Notes: a model not told the origin generated them from the sequence alone. 64,000 nucleotides of DNA from Kitasatospora sp. CB01950 (GCF_001905465.1 NZ_LISX01000010.1:62001-126000); one strand, 5' to 3'; positions 51,048 to 62,525 are shown, counted from the stretch's first letter. Numbers and translations: made by a program.

Positions 51048-52016
51048 TCAGCGGGCCGGTTCGGCGGCGCTGCCGGTGTAGATCCGGGCGATGACGTCCT
51101 CGATGGCGGGTTCGCGCACCGACAGGTCGACCAGCGGGTAGCGCTCGGCGACGGCGGCGACCAGCGGGGCGGCGCTCTGCCGGGCCGGGAACGCCAGCCA
51201 CTGCCGCGGGCCCTCGACCTTGACGGTGCGCACCCCGGGCAGTTCGATCGGCGGGTGCGGGGCGGCCAGGTCGACCACCAGGGTGCGTTCGCTCTCGCCG
51301 GCGGCGTGCAGGTCCTCCAGCGGGCCGTCCAGCACCAGCCGGCCGTGGTCGATCACCATCACCCGGCCGCACAACTGCTCGATGTCGGTGAGGTCGTGGG
51401 TGGTGAGCAGCACGGTGGTGCGCTGTTCGCGGTTGGTCTCGCGGAGGAACTCGCGGACCTTGGTCTTGCTGATCGTGTCGAGTCCGATGGTCGGCTCGTC
51501 GAGGTACAGCACGGCGGGGTCGTGCAGCAGGGCGGCGGCGAGGTCGCCGCGCATCCGCTGGCCGAGCGAGAGTTGCCGCACGGGGGTGTCCAACAGGGCG
51601 CCCAGGTCGAGGAGTTCGACGCACCGGTCGAGGTTGGCCCGGTAGCGGGCGTCGGGGATGCGGTAGATCCGGCGGGCCAGCTCGTAGCTGTCGCGCAGCG
51701 GCAGGTCCCACCACAGGGTGGTGCGCTGGCCGAACACCACGCCGATCCGCCGGGCCAGCGCGGCCCGCCTGGCCGCCGGGTCCACTCCGGCCACCCGCAG
51801 CCGTCCGCCGCTGGGCACCAGGATGCCGGTGAGCATCTTCACCGTCGTCGACTTGCCCGCGCCGTTCGGCCCGATGTAGCCGACGCACTCCCCTTCCTCG
51901 ACCTGGAAGGTGAGCCCGTCCACGGCCCGCACCTCGCGCTTCTCCCGCCGCCAACGGCCGTTCCTGGTACGGACGGTGAACGTCCGCCGGACGTCCTCCA
52001 CCTCGATCACCGCCAT
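51048..52016 (-). CDS. ABC-2 exporter ATP-binding protein
   Basis: A 322-residue ATPase. Walker A GPNGAGKST is at 49-57, the signature LSLGQ at 149-153 and Walker B VLYLDEP at 169-175. The N-terminus has an extra basic insert (VRTRNGRWRREKREVRAV), and a C-terminal domain of about 90 residues follows the ATPase core, as in the family that works with DUF990-type permeases. It is 16 bases downstream of the first permease gene, so all three genes form one operon. Confidence 0.93.
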   Translation of the reverse strand: MAVIEVEDVRRTFTVRTRNGRWRREKREVRAVDGLTFQVEEGECVGYIGPNGAGKSTTVKMLTGILVPSGGRLRVAGVDPAARRAALARRIGVVFGQRTTLWWDLPLRDSYELARRIYRIPDARYRANLDRCVELLDLGALLDTPVRQLSLGQRMRGDLAAALLHDPAVLYLDEPTIGLDTISKTKVREFLRETNREQRTTVLLTTHDLTDIEQLCGRVMVIDHGRLVLDGPLEDLHAAGESERTLVVDLAAPHPPIELPGVRTVKVEGPRQWLAFPARQSAAPLVAAVAERYPLVDLSVREPAIEDVIARIYTGSAAEPAR

Positions 52017-52032
52017 GGGGTCCCCTCCTCTG

Positions 52033-52866
52033 TCAGCTTCCGGTGGAGCGGTAGGCGCGCAGTCCCGTCCGCCAGGCCAGGCCCGCCGCCAGCACGCACA
52101 GCACGGCCACGACCGGCGCGGCGAACTCGAACGCGACGGGCAGCCCGAGCGGGTCGGGCCGGTCCAGGACGTACAGCGCGGGCAGCCAGTTGACGAACGC
52201 CAGCGGCACGCCGAACACGGTGCCCGCGACGATCTCCTTGGCGAACACCGTCGGCGGGTACTGCAGCAGCGTGGCGCCGCCGTAGGTGACGGAGTTCTGC
52301 AGCTCGGCGGCGTCGCCCCACCAGAACTGCACGCAGGAGCAGCCGACCAGGACCGCGCAGAAGATCACCACCCCGCACAGCAGCAGGCCGGGCACCATCA
52401 GCACCCGGTCCCAGGTCCACCGCAGGTCCAGCGCGGTGAGCGACCAGCCGAGCACCACGAACGCCTGCACCAGTCGACCCAGCCGGCGCAACGAGAAGCG
52501 CTCGGCGGCGAGTTGGGCCAGCGCGGGCGCGGGCCGGATCAGCATGGTGTCCAGCGTCCCGGAGCGCACCCGCTCGCCCAGCCCGCTCACCGAACCGACC
52601 AGCAGGTTGGCCCCGCCGAGCGCCACCGAACTCGTCCCGTACAGGAACCCGGTCTCGGCGAGCGTCCAGCCGGCCAGCTGCCGGGTGTGCCGGAACATCA
52701 GGATCAGCACCGCGAAGTCCAGGAACGTGATCAGCACATTCGCGGCCAGACCCAACAGGAACGACGTCCGGTACGTCAGCATCGAACGGGCCCACATCCC
52801 GGCGATCAGCCACCACGACCGCACCGCCCAGCCCGCCCGGGCGGCGAGCGACTCGCGCTCAACCAC
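52033..52866 (-). CDS. ABC-2 family permease, subunit 1
   Basis: A 277-residue membrane protein with about six helices, of the ABC-2 permease family formerly known as DUF990. It contains the segment GLGERVRSGTLDTMLIRPAPALAQLAAERF, the cytosolic coupling region typical of that family. It overlaps the second permease by eight bases. Together with it and the ATPase, it makes a heterodimeric exporter; the cargo is unknown. Confidence 0.87.
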   Translation of the reverse strand: MVERESLAARAGWAVRSWWLIAGMWARSMLTYRTSFLLGLAANVLITFLDFAVLILMFRHTRQLAGWTLAETGFLYGTSSVALGGANLLVGSVSGLGERVRSGTLDTMLIRPAPALAQLAAERFSLRRLGRLVQAFVVLGWSLTALDLRWTWDRVLMVPGLLLCGVVIFCAVLVGCSCVQFWWGDAAELQNSVTYGGATLLQYPPTVFAKEIVAGTVFGVPLAFVNWLPALYVLDRPDPLGLPVAFEFAAPVVAVLCVLAAGLAWRTGLRAYRSTGS

Positions 52867-53662
52867 CCTGCACCACCATCTTGCGCACGGCGAGCGCCTG
52901 CGCCACGCGCCCCAACCCCAACAGGGCCACCGCCCAGGCCAGTTGGAACGCGTACAGGGTCACCAGGCTGTGCCCGGTGCGCCGTTGCAGCAGCACGTCG
53001 GCGGGCAGCTGCACCATCGCCGAGAACGGCAGCACCCGGGCCAACTCCCCCAGCGCGCCCGGGAACAGGGCCAGCGGCAGCAGCATCCCGGAGAAGAACA
53101 TCGACAGCACCGTCATCGCCGCCCGCACCCCCTCCGAGTCGTGCAGCCAGAACCCCGCCACCGAGACCAGGAACCGCACCCCGAAGCTCACCACCACCGC
53201 CAGCAGCACCGCAAGCAGGAACTCCGCCCACACCAACGGCCGCAGCGGAAGCGCCAGTTCGAACATCAGCGACCCCAGCACGAGCGGCACCGCACCCCTG
53301 GTCAGCAGCTGGAACCCCGCCCGCCCCAGGTCCGTCGCCAGCCACCACCCCTGGAAGTCCACCGGCCGGTACAGGTCGATCGCGATGTCCCCGCTCCGGA
53401 ACCGCGCCTGCACATCGTCCTGGAACCCGCCGCCCCACACCGCGACCGTCATCAGCAACGCCTGACTGATCCAGACGTACGTCACCGCCTGCCGCGCGTC
53501 GTACCCGCCGAGCCCCGGCCGCGCATGCCACAGCGCGAGCATCGTCGACGCCAGGATCCCCCCGAACACACTGTTCGTGACCACCCCGGCCACCGTCGCG
53601 GCCCGATACGTCGAATACCGCCGAAACGCGCCGCACGCGACGGCCACGTAGACCCCGGCCAT
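52859..53662 (-). CDS. ABC-2 family permease, subunit 2
   Basis: A 267-residue membrane protein with about six helices, homologous in layout to subunit 1. The coupling segment here is DDVQARFRSGDIAIDLYRPVDFQGWWLATDLGRAGFQL. It is the first gene of the exporter operon and has an eight-base overlap with the next. The second-to-last loop SGMLLPLALFPGALGELARVLPF is the common Pro-rich external loop. Confidence 0.87.
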   Translation of the reverse strand: MAGVYVAVACGAFRRYSTYRAATVAGVVTNSVFGGILASTMLALWHARPGLGGYDARQAVTYVWISQALLMTVAVWGGGFQDDVQARFRSGDIAIDLYRPVDFQGWWLATDLGRAGFQLLTRGAVPLVLGSLMFELALPLRPLVWAEFLLAVLLAVVVSFGVRFLVSVAGFWLHDSEGVRAAMTVLSMFFSGMLLPLALFPGALGELARVLPFSAMVQLPADVLLQRRTGHSLVTLYAFQLAWAVALLGLGRVAQALAVRKMVVQGG

Positions 53663-53721
53663 TCACCGCCTCCTAGTGAACGCAGGCGCCCCTGGTTGTG
53701 CGCTCCCTGTCTTCGCACCCG

Positions 53722-54084
53722 CTACAGGTACAGCCCGGTCGACCCCTCGAGATCCCCGAAGCGGCCGGCGGCCACCGCGTGCAGGTCGCGTTCCCGGAGC
53801 AGCACATACGTCGCTCCGCGGACCTCCACCTCCAGCTTGTCCTCCGGGTCGTACAGCACTCGGTCGCCGGGCTCCACGGAGCGGACGCTCTGGCCGACGG
53901 CCACGGCTTCGGCCCAGGTGCAGCGGCGGGAGAGTTCGGCGGTGGCGGGGATCAGGATGCCGCCGGTGGAGCGGCGTTCGCCTTCGCCGCCCTCGGTCCT
54001 GACGAGCACCCGGTCGTGCAGCATCCGAATCGGAAGCTTCTCCCCGAGCCGGTCGTGTCTGCTCTGCGTGTCGTTCTCACTCAC
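53722..54084 (-). CDS. GroES-like co-chaperonin family protein
   Basis: A 120-residue protein with the GroES/Cpn10 beta-barrel: IRMLHDRVLVRTE, the mobile-loop region with RRSTGGILIPATA, and VEPGDRVLYDPEDKLEVEVRGATYVLLRERDLHAV. The mobile loop is short and lacks the usual I-V-L, and the end is extended by about 15 residues, so it is probably a divergent paralogue and not the main GroES. The gene is preceded by a terminator that separates it from the DUF3618 gene. Confidence 0.9.
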   Translation of the reverse strand: MSENDTQSRHDRLGEKLPIRMLHDRVLVRTEGGEGERRSTGGILIPATAELSRRCTWAEAVAVGQSVRSVEPGDRVLYDPEDKLEVEVRGATYVLLRERDLHAVAAGRFGDLEGSTGLYL

Positions 54085-54109
54085 GCTCCGACCGTACCGG
54101 ACAGCGAAA

Positions 54110-54150
54110 ACGGCGGGGTCCCGGGCACCAAAACCCGGGATCCCCGCCGT
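54110..54150 (-). terminator. Terminator after the DUF3618 gene
   Basis: Arms ACGGCGGGG-TCCCGGG and CCCGGGA-TCCCCGCCGT give a nearly perfect 16-bp stem; it lies 12 bases after the stop on the minus strand. Confidence 0.85.
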
Positions 54151-54162
54151 CCGCAGGAACTG

Positions 54163-54513
54163 TCAGCCCTTGCGGCGCTTGCGCGCCGACGCGAAGAGCA
54201 GCACCACGCCGATGCCGACCAGCGCGACGGGCGCGATCCGCTCGGGCCGCGGCCGCCCGTCCTCGTCGACGAACTTCGACTTGACCTGCTCGACGGCCCC
54301 GCTCGCGGCGACGTACGCCTTGCCGGCCTTCTGCTCGACCGTCGCGCGCAGCTTGGCCTTGGTCTGGGCGGCGACGGTCGCCGGGTGGACTCGCATGGCG
54401 AGTTCGTCGAGGGTCGCGGCGAGCCTGTCCCTGGTCCCGGCGATGTCCGCCTCGATCTGGGCCGTCGTGCGCGGTGCCGACGTGTCCTTGCTGCTCGCTG
54501 CCACTGGGGCCAC
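54163..54513 (-). CDS. DUF3618 domain protein
   Basis: A 116-residue protein. It begins with the DUF3618 core (RTTAQIEADIAGTRDRLAATLDELAMRVHP), then an amphipathic, Ala/Lys-rich helix (AQTKAKLRATVEQKAGKAYVAA), and ends with one membrane helix (about 95-110) and RKRRKG in the cytosol. Function unknown; such proteins often lie beside phage-shock or membrane-stress genes, and here next to Bcp. GTG at 54513 or 54504 are both possible starts. Confidence 0.85.
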   Translation of the reverse strand: MAPVAASSKDTSAPRTTAQIEADIAGTRDRLAATLDELAMRVHPATVAAQTKAKLRATVEQKAGKAYVAASGAVEQVKSKFVDEDGRPRPERIAPVALVGIGVVLLFASARKRRKG

Positions 54514-54669
54514 CCCATCTCTGTTACCGCTAGGTACTTCTCTGCACCGACAGTCTGTCAGCTCCCCGTCGCGCTCGCGCAGCGCCACCCACCAACGGAG
54601 GTAGGTTGGCTGGCAGCACGACCCTCCGCACCACCACCCCGTCCCGGCTCAGAGGAGAGAAGCACCATC

Positions 54670-55143
54670 GTGAGCGAGCGCCTGCAGGCGGGCGACACCG
54701 CCCCTGCCTTCACCCTGTCCGACGCCGACGGCAACCGGGTGTCGCTGGCCGACCACCTGGGCCGCAAGGTGATCGTCTACTTCTACCCGGCGGCGCTGAC
54801 CCCGGGCTGCACCAAGCAGGCCTGCGACTTCACGGACAACCTGGAGGTCTTCGCGGGCGCGGGCTACGACGTGATCGGCATCTCGCCGGACAAGCCGGAG
54901 AAGCTCGGGAAGTTCCGCGAGAAGGAGGACCTGAAGGTCACGCTGCTGTCCGACCCGGAGCACCAGGTGCTGGAGGCGTACGGCGCGTTCGGCGAGAAGA
55001 TGAACTACGGCCGCACGTACCAGGGCGTGATCCGTTCCACGGTGATCGTGGACGAGCAGGGCAAGGTCGAGCGGGCGCTCTACAACGTCCGGGCCACCGG
55101 CCATGTCGCGAAGCTGCTGAAGGACCTGAAGGTCGGCCAGTAG
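54670..55143 (+). CDS. bcp: Thioredoxin-dependent peroxiredoxin (Bcp/PrxQ)
   Basis: A 157-residue peroxiredoxin. The peroxidatic Cys is C47 in ALTPGCTKQACDF and the resolving Cys is C52, five residues later, the atypical two-Cys arrangement of Bcp. The first strand LQAGDTAPAFTLSDADG and the VIRSTVIVDEQGKVERALYNVRATGH segment fit well. It reduces hydrogen peroxide and organic peroxides in the cytosol. GGAGAGA precedes the GTG. It is divergent from the DUF3618 gene. Confidence 0.96.
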   Translation: MSERLQAGDTAPAFTLSDADGNRVSLADHLGRKVIVYFYPAALTPGCTKQACDFTDNLEVFAGAGYDVIGISPDKPEKLGKFREKEDLKVTLLSDPEHQVLEAYGAFGEKMNYGRTYQGVIRSTVIVDEQGKVERALYNVRATGHVAKLLKDLKVGQ

Positions 55144-55161
55144 CGGCGCCGGGACACCGCA

Positions 55162-55202
55162 GCGGTGGCGGCCGACCCCCCGACCGGGTCGACCGCCACC
55201 GC
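55162..55202. terminator. Bidirectional terminator
   Basis: Arms GCGGTGGCGG and CCGCCACCGC, with CCGACCC/GGGTCGA extending the stem inward, between the convergent bcp and chitinase genes. Confidence 0.87.
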
Positions 55203-55219
55203 CGTTCATGGGCTCGGGA

Positions 55220-57670
55220 TCAGCAGGCCCCGAGGTCCGTCCAGGCGCCCCAGGCGCCGCTCAGCGACGGGTCCTCGCCCGTGGTCCACCACTTGTTCTG
55301 GTAGTAGTGGCCCTTCCACGACACCTTGGTGACGGTGGCGTAGGCGGTCGCGGCGCTCCAGCTCGGCGCGGCCGAGCAGGTGCCGGCCGACGCGGACGGC
55401 GAGGCCGACTGCGAGGCGGACGCCGACGGCGAAGCCGACTGCGACGGAGAGGCCGAGGCGGAGGCCGAAGCGGAGGCCGAGGTGCTCGGCGACGGCGAAC
55501 CGGTGCTCGCGGTGGTGCCGCGGGTGTAGTCGCCGGTGATGCCGTACAGGGTGCCGCCGACGTTGACGGTCCAGTTGGCGGGGGTGGAGACCGGCAGGTA
55601 GTAGACGAAGGCGACGTCCACCGAGGCGCCGGGAGCCAGCGACTGCCAGGTCGGCAGCTTCAGCGAGACGCGGTTGTAGGTGCCCTTCAGGCCGCCGATG
55701 TTGTTCCCGGTGTGGTCGGCCCGGATGACCTTGGAACCGAAGCCGGACTGGTCGGCGGCGTTGCTGGGCGCGGAGGTCGAGTAGTCGAACTGGAACTCGG
55801 TGCCGCCGGGCAGGGTGACGGTCGAGTTGTTGACGATGTGGATCTTCGGGTTGATCGGGTAGTTGTTGTCGCCCAGCGCGAAGTTGGTGAACGACACGTC
55901 GATCGGCAGGGTCTGCTGCGGCAGCGCGATGGTGGAGCGGGTCGCGCCGTACGCCGAGGCCGACTTGAACTTGTCGTACAGCAGCGAGGTCATGGTGTTG
56001 CCCTGGACGTACTCGCCCTTGCCGCCGTTGGCGGTGGCGTCCCACTTGTAGTCGCCCGCGAGCTCCCAGATCATCGCGCCGCCGACGCCCTGGTTGACCA
56101 CGTAGTCGGCCTTCGCGGCGATGGACTGGTCGTCCTCGGTGGAGAGGAACACCTTCTTGTTGGCGTTCCACAGCCACGGGGAGGCCAGCGCGGAGCTGTA
56201 GTTGCGGGTGTAGGCGCCGTTCAGCGCGGTGTCCTTGACGCCGTACTTGGCCAGGTAGTCCGGCAGGACGCCGTTCTCCAGGTTCTTGGCGTGCCACATC
56301 GGGTTGGAGCCGGCCGGCGACTCCTTGCCGTTGTCGTCCAGGTCGTGCCAGATGTTGTCGATGCCGACGGCGCCGTCACCACAGGTGGTCAGACCGGAGC
56401 CGGCCGGACAGTTGGTGGTGGAGGCGGTGCCCCACAGGCCGTTGGTGCCGCCCTGGACGTTCTGGAAGCCGCGGGTGTAGTACGGCACGCCGAGGTTGAT
56501 CCGGCCGGCCGGCATCGCGCCGCGGAAGTAGTGGACGGCCCAGTCGCCGTTCAGGTAGCCGATGCCGCCGTACTGCGAGGTGCCGTACACGTTGGCGGCC
56601 GCGAGCTCGCCGTCCTTGCCGTCGTCGTACAGCGCGGCGTTCGGGCCGACGTACTTGTTCCAGGCGCCGTGCAGGTCGTACGACATGATGTTGACGTAGT
56701 CCAGGTACTGGGTGACCTGGAAGGTCTCCATGCCGCGCAGCAGGTAGCCCGAGGACGGGGCGGCGACCGACAGCAGGTAGTACTTGCCGTCGGCGGCGGA
56801 GGCCCGGTCGAGCTTCTCGCGCACGGTCTTCATCAGCGCCGCGTAGCCCTTCATCAGGGACGCGCGCTTGGCGTTGGAGAGGGTGTAGTCGAGCGGGTTG
56901 CCCGCGTCCTTCATCGAGGTCGGGTACTCGTAGTCGAGGTCGACGCCGTTGAAGCCGTACTTCTTGATGAAGTTGACGGCGGAGTCCGCGAAGGTGTTGA
57001 TGCCGGCCTGGTTGACCGACCCGTCCGCGTTGACGGTCATCGAGTAGAAGCCGCCGGAGTTGACCCGCTTGCCCGAGTCGTCGAAGTAGCCGCCGGTCTC
57101 GGCCCAACCGCCCACCGACACCATGGTCTTGACGTTCGGGTACTGCTTCTTGTACTTGGTCAGCAGGTTGAAGTGACCCTTGTACGGCAGCGACGGGTCC
57201 AGCTCCGCGCCGGCCACGCCCGGGAAGGTCATCCCGGTGGCGGCGTTGTCCGCGGTGTCGGAGCCCACCGAGAGGGTGTTGTCGCTGCCGACGTGCGCGA
57301 ACGCGTAGTTGAGGTGGGTGACCTTGTCCCAGGGGATGTTGTTCACCAGGTAGGGCGGCGTGCCGTCCTTGCCGGTGCGCCAGCCGGTGAAGTAGCCGAT
57401 GACGCGGCGCTGGTGGTCGGCGCCCATCTGCTCGCGGCCGCTGGTGTCGTAGACGTTGCAGTAGGGGACGTCGACGCCGGGCGTGGTGTACATGCCGTCG
57501 GGGCGGCAGGCCTGGTTGTCGACGGCGGCGGCGGATGGCGCGACGCCGAGCGTGCCCATCAGCAGGGCCGCGAGGCCCGCCGCCGCGGTGGCGGCGAACG
57601 CCACCTTCCGGCCGGTCTTCTGACGGTCGGCAGCGGTGGGGCGCTGCTCCGTCGCGTGTCGGATCAACAC
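55220..57670 (-). CDS. Secreted GH18 chitinase with C-terminal chitin-binding domain
   Basis: An 816-residue exported chitinase. The signal peptide covers about residues 1-48 (APSAAA end). The GH18 barrel (about 85-510) has SVGGW (184-189) and the catalytic DLDYE at 244-248 with E248 as proton donor; the first Asp of the longer motif is Asn here. A beta-sandwich domain (about 515-670) follows, then a Ser/Ala/Pro linker with SAS repeats, and a CBM5/12-type chitin-binding domain at the end (SWSAATAYATVTKVSWKGHYYQNKWWTTGEDPSL). GTG at 57670 has GGAGGA four bases upstream. Two 12-bp operator repeats lie at 57750-57784. It is separated from the second chitinase by a terminator. Confidence 0.94.
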   Translation of the reverse strand: MLIRHATEQRPTAADRQKTGRKVAFAATAAAGLAALLMGTLGVAPSAAAVDNQACRPDGMYTTPGVDVPYCNVYDTSGREQMGADHQRRVIGYFTGWRTGKDGTPPYLVNNIPWDKVTHLNYAFAHVGSDNTLSVGSDTADNAATGMTFPGVAGAELDPSLPYKGHFNLLTKYKKQYPNVKTMVSVGGWAETGGYFDDSGKRVNSGGFYSMTVNADGSVNQAGINTFADSAVNFIKKYGFNGVDLDYEYPTSMKDAGNPLDYTLSNAKRASLMKGYAALMKTVREKLDRASAADGKYYLLSVAAPSSGYLLRGMETFQVTQYLDYVNIMSYDLHGAWNKYVGPNAALYDDGKDGELAAANVYGTSQYGGIGYLNGDWAVHYFRGAMPAGRINLGVPYYTRGFQNVQGGTNGLWGTASTTNCPAGSGLTTCGDGAVGIDNIWHDLDDNGKESPAGSNPMWHAKNLENGVLPDYLAKYGVKDTALNGAYTRNYSSALASPWLWNANKKVFLSTEDDQSIAAKADYVVNQGVGGAMIWELAGDYKWDATANGGKGEYVQGNTMTSLLYDKFKSASAYGATRSTIALPQQTLPIDVSFTNFALGDNNYPINPKIHIVNNSTVTLPGGTEFQFDYSTSAPSNAADQSGFGSKVIRADHTGNNIGGLKGTYNRVSLKLPTWQSLAPGASVDVAFVYYLPVSTPANWTVNVGGTLYGITGDYTRGTTASTGSPSPSTSASASASASASPSQSASPSASASQSASPSASAGTCSAAPSWSAATAYATVTKVSWKGHYYQNKWWTTGEDPSLSGAWGAWTDLGAC

Positions 57671-57749
57671 TCGGTCCTCCAGGAGAGAGTGTCGCGTGCA
57701 CGCCCGTGGGAGGGCATGCACATGTGGGGGAAGTTCCGCCGAACTTAAG

Positions 57750-57784
57750 AGGTCTGGACCACCCACGTCAACAGGTCTGTACCA
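57750..57784 (-). promoter_or_regulatory. Chitinase operator: paired 12-bp direct repeats around a -35 box
   Basis: On the minus strand: TGGTACAGACCT, 11 bases containing GTTGACG, then TGGTCCAGACCT. This is the known arrangement of streptomycete chitinase promoters, and each unit resembles a DasR dre half/palindrome. It is about 80-115 bases upstream of the gene. Confidence 0.85.
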
Positions 57785-57795
57785 ACTTGGCAAGA

Positions 57796-57831
57796 AAGGC
57801 CGAACCGTCCGCACTCGGACGATCCGGCCTT
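57796..57831 (-). terminator. Terminator of the second chitinase gene
   Basis: A hairpin AAGGCCG-AACCGTCCG with CGGACG-ATC-CGGCCTT, followed on the minus strand by a T-rich TTCTTG. It protects the chitinase promoter just downstream from read-through. Confidence 0.85.
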
Positions 57832-57849
57832 CCCCAGGGTGAGTTGACG

Positions 57850-60135
<2,286 letters not shown>

Positions 60136-60209
60136 GAGTCGCTCCAATGTTCGCGCCCGGTAGGGGGACCGGACGCCGTGGGGGAGGAATGACGCGGCGC
60201 GAACGTACG

Positions 60210-60244
60210 TGGTCTGGACCACACTGGTCAATAGGTCTGTACCA
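60210..60244 (-). promoter_or_regulatory. Chitinase operator: paired 12-bp repeats around a -35 box
   Basis: On the minus strand: TGGTACAGACCT, 11 bases with ATTGACC, then TGGTCCAGACCA. Spacing and sequence match those of the other chitinase gene; the last unit is palindromic and differs from the dre core TGGTCTAGACCA by one base. Confidence 0.87.
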
Positions 60245-60339
60245 ATTCTCAGCCACCCCGACAGGCGCCCGAACGCCGCCCGAAAGGGTGGTGCACGCCG
60301 AGGTGACGGCCAAGTAGCATGACGGAGAAGTCGCTGCCT

Positions 60340-60423
60340 GCGGTCTTGGCGGAATTGGCAGACGCCCGGGTTTTAGGTGCCCGTGAGAGCAATCTCGTGA
60401 GGGTTCGAGTCCCTCAGGCCGCA
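60340..60423 (+). tRNA. tRNA-Leu (anticodon TAG)
   Basis: An 84-base class II tRNA. The acceptor arm GCGGTCT pairs with AGGCCGC with one G-U, discriminator A. The anticodon stem CGGGT/GCCCG encloses TTTAGGT with anticodon TAG, reading CUA codons. A variable arm (GAGAGCAATCTC) and the T loop GGTTCGAGTCC follow. CCA is not encoded. Confidence 0.96.
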
Positions 60424-60430
60424 CATGTCG

Positions 60431-60468
60431 CGAAGGGCCCGTCCGGAACGTTCCGGACGGGCCCTTCG
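60431..60468 (+). terminator. Terminator of tRNA-Leu
   Basis: An 18-bp perfect stem, CGAAGGGCCCGTCCGGAA and its complement with a two-base loop. Confidence 0.93.
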
Positions 60469-60485
60469 CATGTCGACGCGGCGTC

Positions 60486-61091
60486 TCAGCCGAGCAGTTC
60501 GGCCACCACCGGGGCGAGCGAGCGGAACGCCTGGCCGCGGTGGCTGATCGCGTTCTTCTCCTCGGCGCTCAGCTCCGCGCACGTCCGGCTCTCGCCGAGC
60601 GGCTGCAGGATCGGGTCGTAGCCGAAGCCGTTGGCGCCGGCCGGCTCGGTGCGCAGGGTGCCGTGCAGGCGGCCCTCGACCACCCGCTCGGTGCCTTCGG
60701 GCAGGGCGAGCGCGGCGGCGCAGGCGAAGGACGCGGCACGGTGTTCGGGGGCGATGTCGCCGAGCTGGGCGAGCAGCAGGTCCAGGTTGGCCTTGTCGTC
60801 GCCGTGCCGGCCGGCCCAGCGGGCGGAGAAGATGCCGGGCGCGCCGCCGAGCACGTCCACGCACAGGCCCGAGTCGTCGGCGACCGCGGGGAGTCCGGTG
60901 GCGCGGGCCAGCGCGTGCGCCTTCAGCAGGGCGTTCTCGGCGAAGGTCACGCCGGTCTCCGGGACGTCCGGGATCTCGGGGAAGGCGTCCGCGCCGACCA
61001 GTTCGACGTCCAGTCCGGCCGCGCCGAGGATGTCGCGCAGCTCGGCGACCTTGTGCTGGTTACGGGTGGCGAGAACGAGGCGCTTGGTCAT
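60486..61091 (-). CDS. rdgB: XTP/dITP diphosphatase (RdgB/HAM1)
   Basis: A 201-residue Maf/HAM1-fold enzyme that hydrolyses dITP, ITP and XTP to monophosphates and keeps damaged purines out of DNA. It has LVLATRNQHKVAELRDIL, TFAENALLKAHALARATG, VADDSGLCVDVLGGAPGIFSARWAG and GANGFGYDPI. In many actinobacteria it follows RNase PH directly, but here a lipoprotein gene and a long inverted repeat lie between. ATG at 61091 is 13 bases from the end of that repeat. Confidence 0.96.
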   Translation of the reverse strand: MTKRLVLATRNQHKVAELRDILGAAGLDVELVGADAFPEIPDVPETGVTFAENALLKAHALARATGLPAVADDSGLCVDVLGGAPGIFSARWAGRHGDDKANLDLLLAQLGDIAPEHRAASFACAAALALPEGTERVVEGRLHGTLRTEPAGANGFGYDPILQPLGESRTCAELSAEEKNAISHRGQAFRSLAPVVAELLG

Positions 61092-61104
61092 GCCCGCAAG
61101 CCTA

Positions 61105-61159
61105 GTGCCGCGGCAGGCAGCCTCTGTCGCGACGGGGCGAAGGCTGCCTGCCGCGGCAC
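61105..61159 (-). terminator. 19-bp inverted repeat upstream of rdgB
   Basis: Arms GTGCCGCGGCAGGCAGCCT and its exact complement, with a 17-base loop. It is 26 bases after the stop of the lipoprotein gene and 13 bases before the rdgB start, so it probably ends the lipoprotein message. Confidence 0.8.
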
Positions 61160-61185
61160 CGGCCAAGCCCGACCGCCTGCCGCGC

Positions 61186-61581
61186 TCAGCCCGTGCACAC
61201 CTTGCTGACCCGCCCGGCGGCGTCCCCGAGCGGCCCGAGGTCGGGCGTCTCGTGGTTGTCGATGGCCTTCTGCACCTTGTCGACCTGGGTCTGCAGGTCG
61301 CCGACGGCCTTGGCCAGGTCGGCGTCGCCGGAGTTGCGGCCGATCTTGTCCAGGTCGCCCTTGATCTTCTGCACGGCCTTCCCGGCGGCGGCCGGGTCCT
61401 TGTCCGCGTTGTTGTACGCGGTGCCGAGGTCCGCCACGTCGGTGGAGATCTGCACCGCGGTGTTGGCGCAGCTCACCGCCTTCTCCGCGGCGGAGCAGCT
61501 GACCGCGCTCAGCGGCAGGATCAGCACCAGCCCGGCGACGGCGAGCACGGTGGTGCGGTTGATGCTGAGCGGCTGCTGCAT
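61186..61581 (-). CDS. Small lipoprotein of unknown function
   Basis: A 131-residue lipoprotein. The signal peptide MQQPLSINRTTVLAVAGLVL ends in LSAVSC, with the Cys at about residue 29 as lipid site. The mature part is helical (for example the DKDPAAAGKAVQKIKGDLDKIG and DLAKAVGDLQTQVDKVQKAID regions) with two further Cys residues (AVSCANT and the terminal KVCTG) that may pair. No family is recognised. GGAGG lies eight bases before the ATG. It interrupts the usual rph-rdgB neighbourhood. Confidence 0.75.
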   Translation of the reverse strand: MQQPLSINRTTVLAVAGLVLILPLSAVSCSAAEKAVSCANTAVQISTDVADLGTAYNNADKDPAAAGKAVQKIKGDLDKIGRNSGDADLAKAVGDLQTQVDKVQKAIDNHETPDLGPLGDAAGRVSKVCTG

Positions 61582-61714
61582 CGGCGAGTCCTCCAGGAGG
61601 GTGTGCGGGCTCACAGCGAACGTTAAGGGTCTGCCCGCGTGGCTGTACAGCACACGCGGGCCGCTCCTCGGGTTCTGACGGCCGTTCGGCCCACCGCGGT
61701 TCCCTCGGGCAGGA

Positions 61715-62440
<726 letters not shown>

Positions 62441-62525
62441 GCCGACGAGCGTATCCCGTCCGGCTCGCGACCCCGCCCCGTCCCCGGGCGTCCCCCACCC
62501 CGGACGTACGACGGCCCCGGACGTG

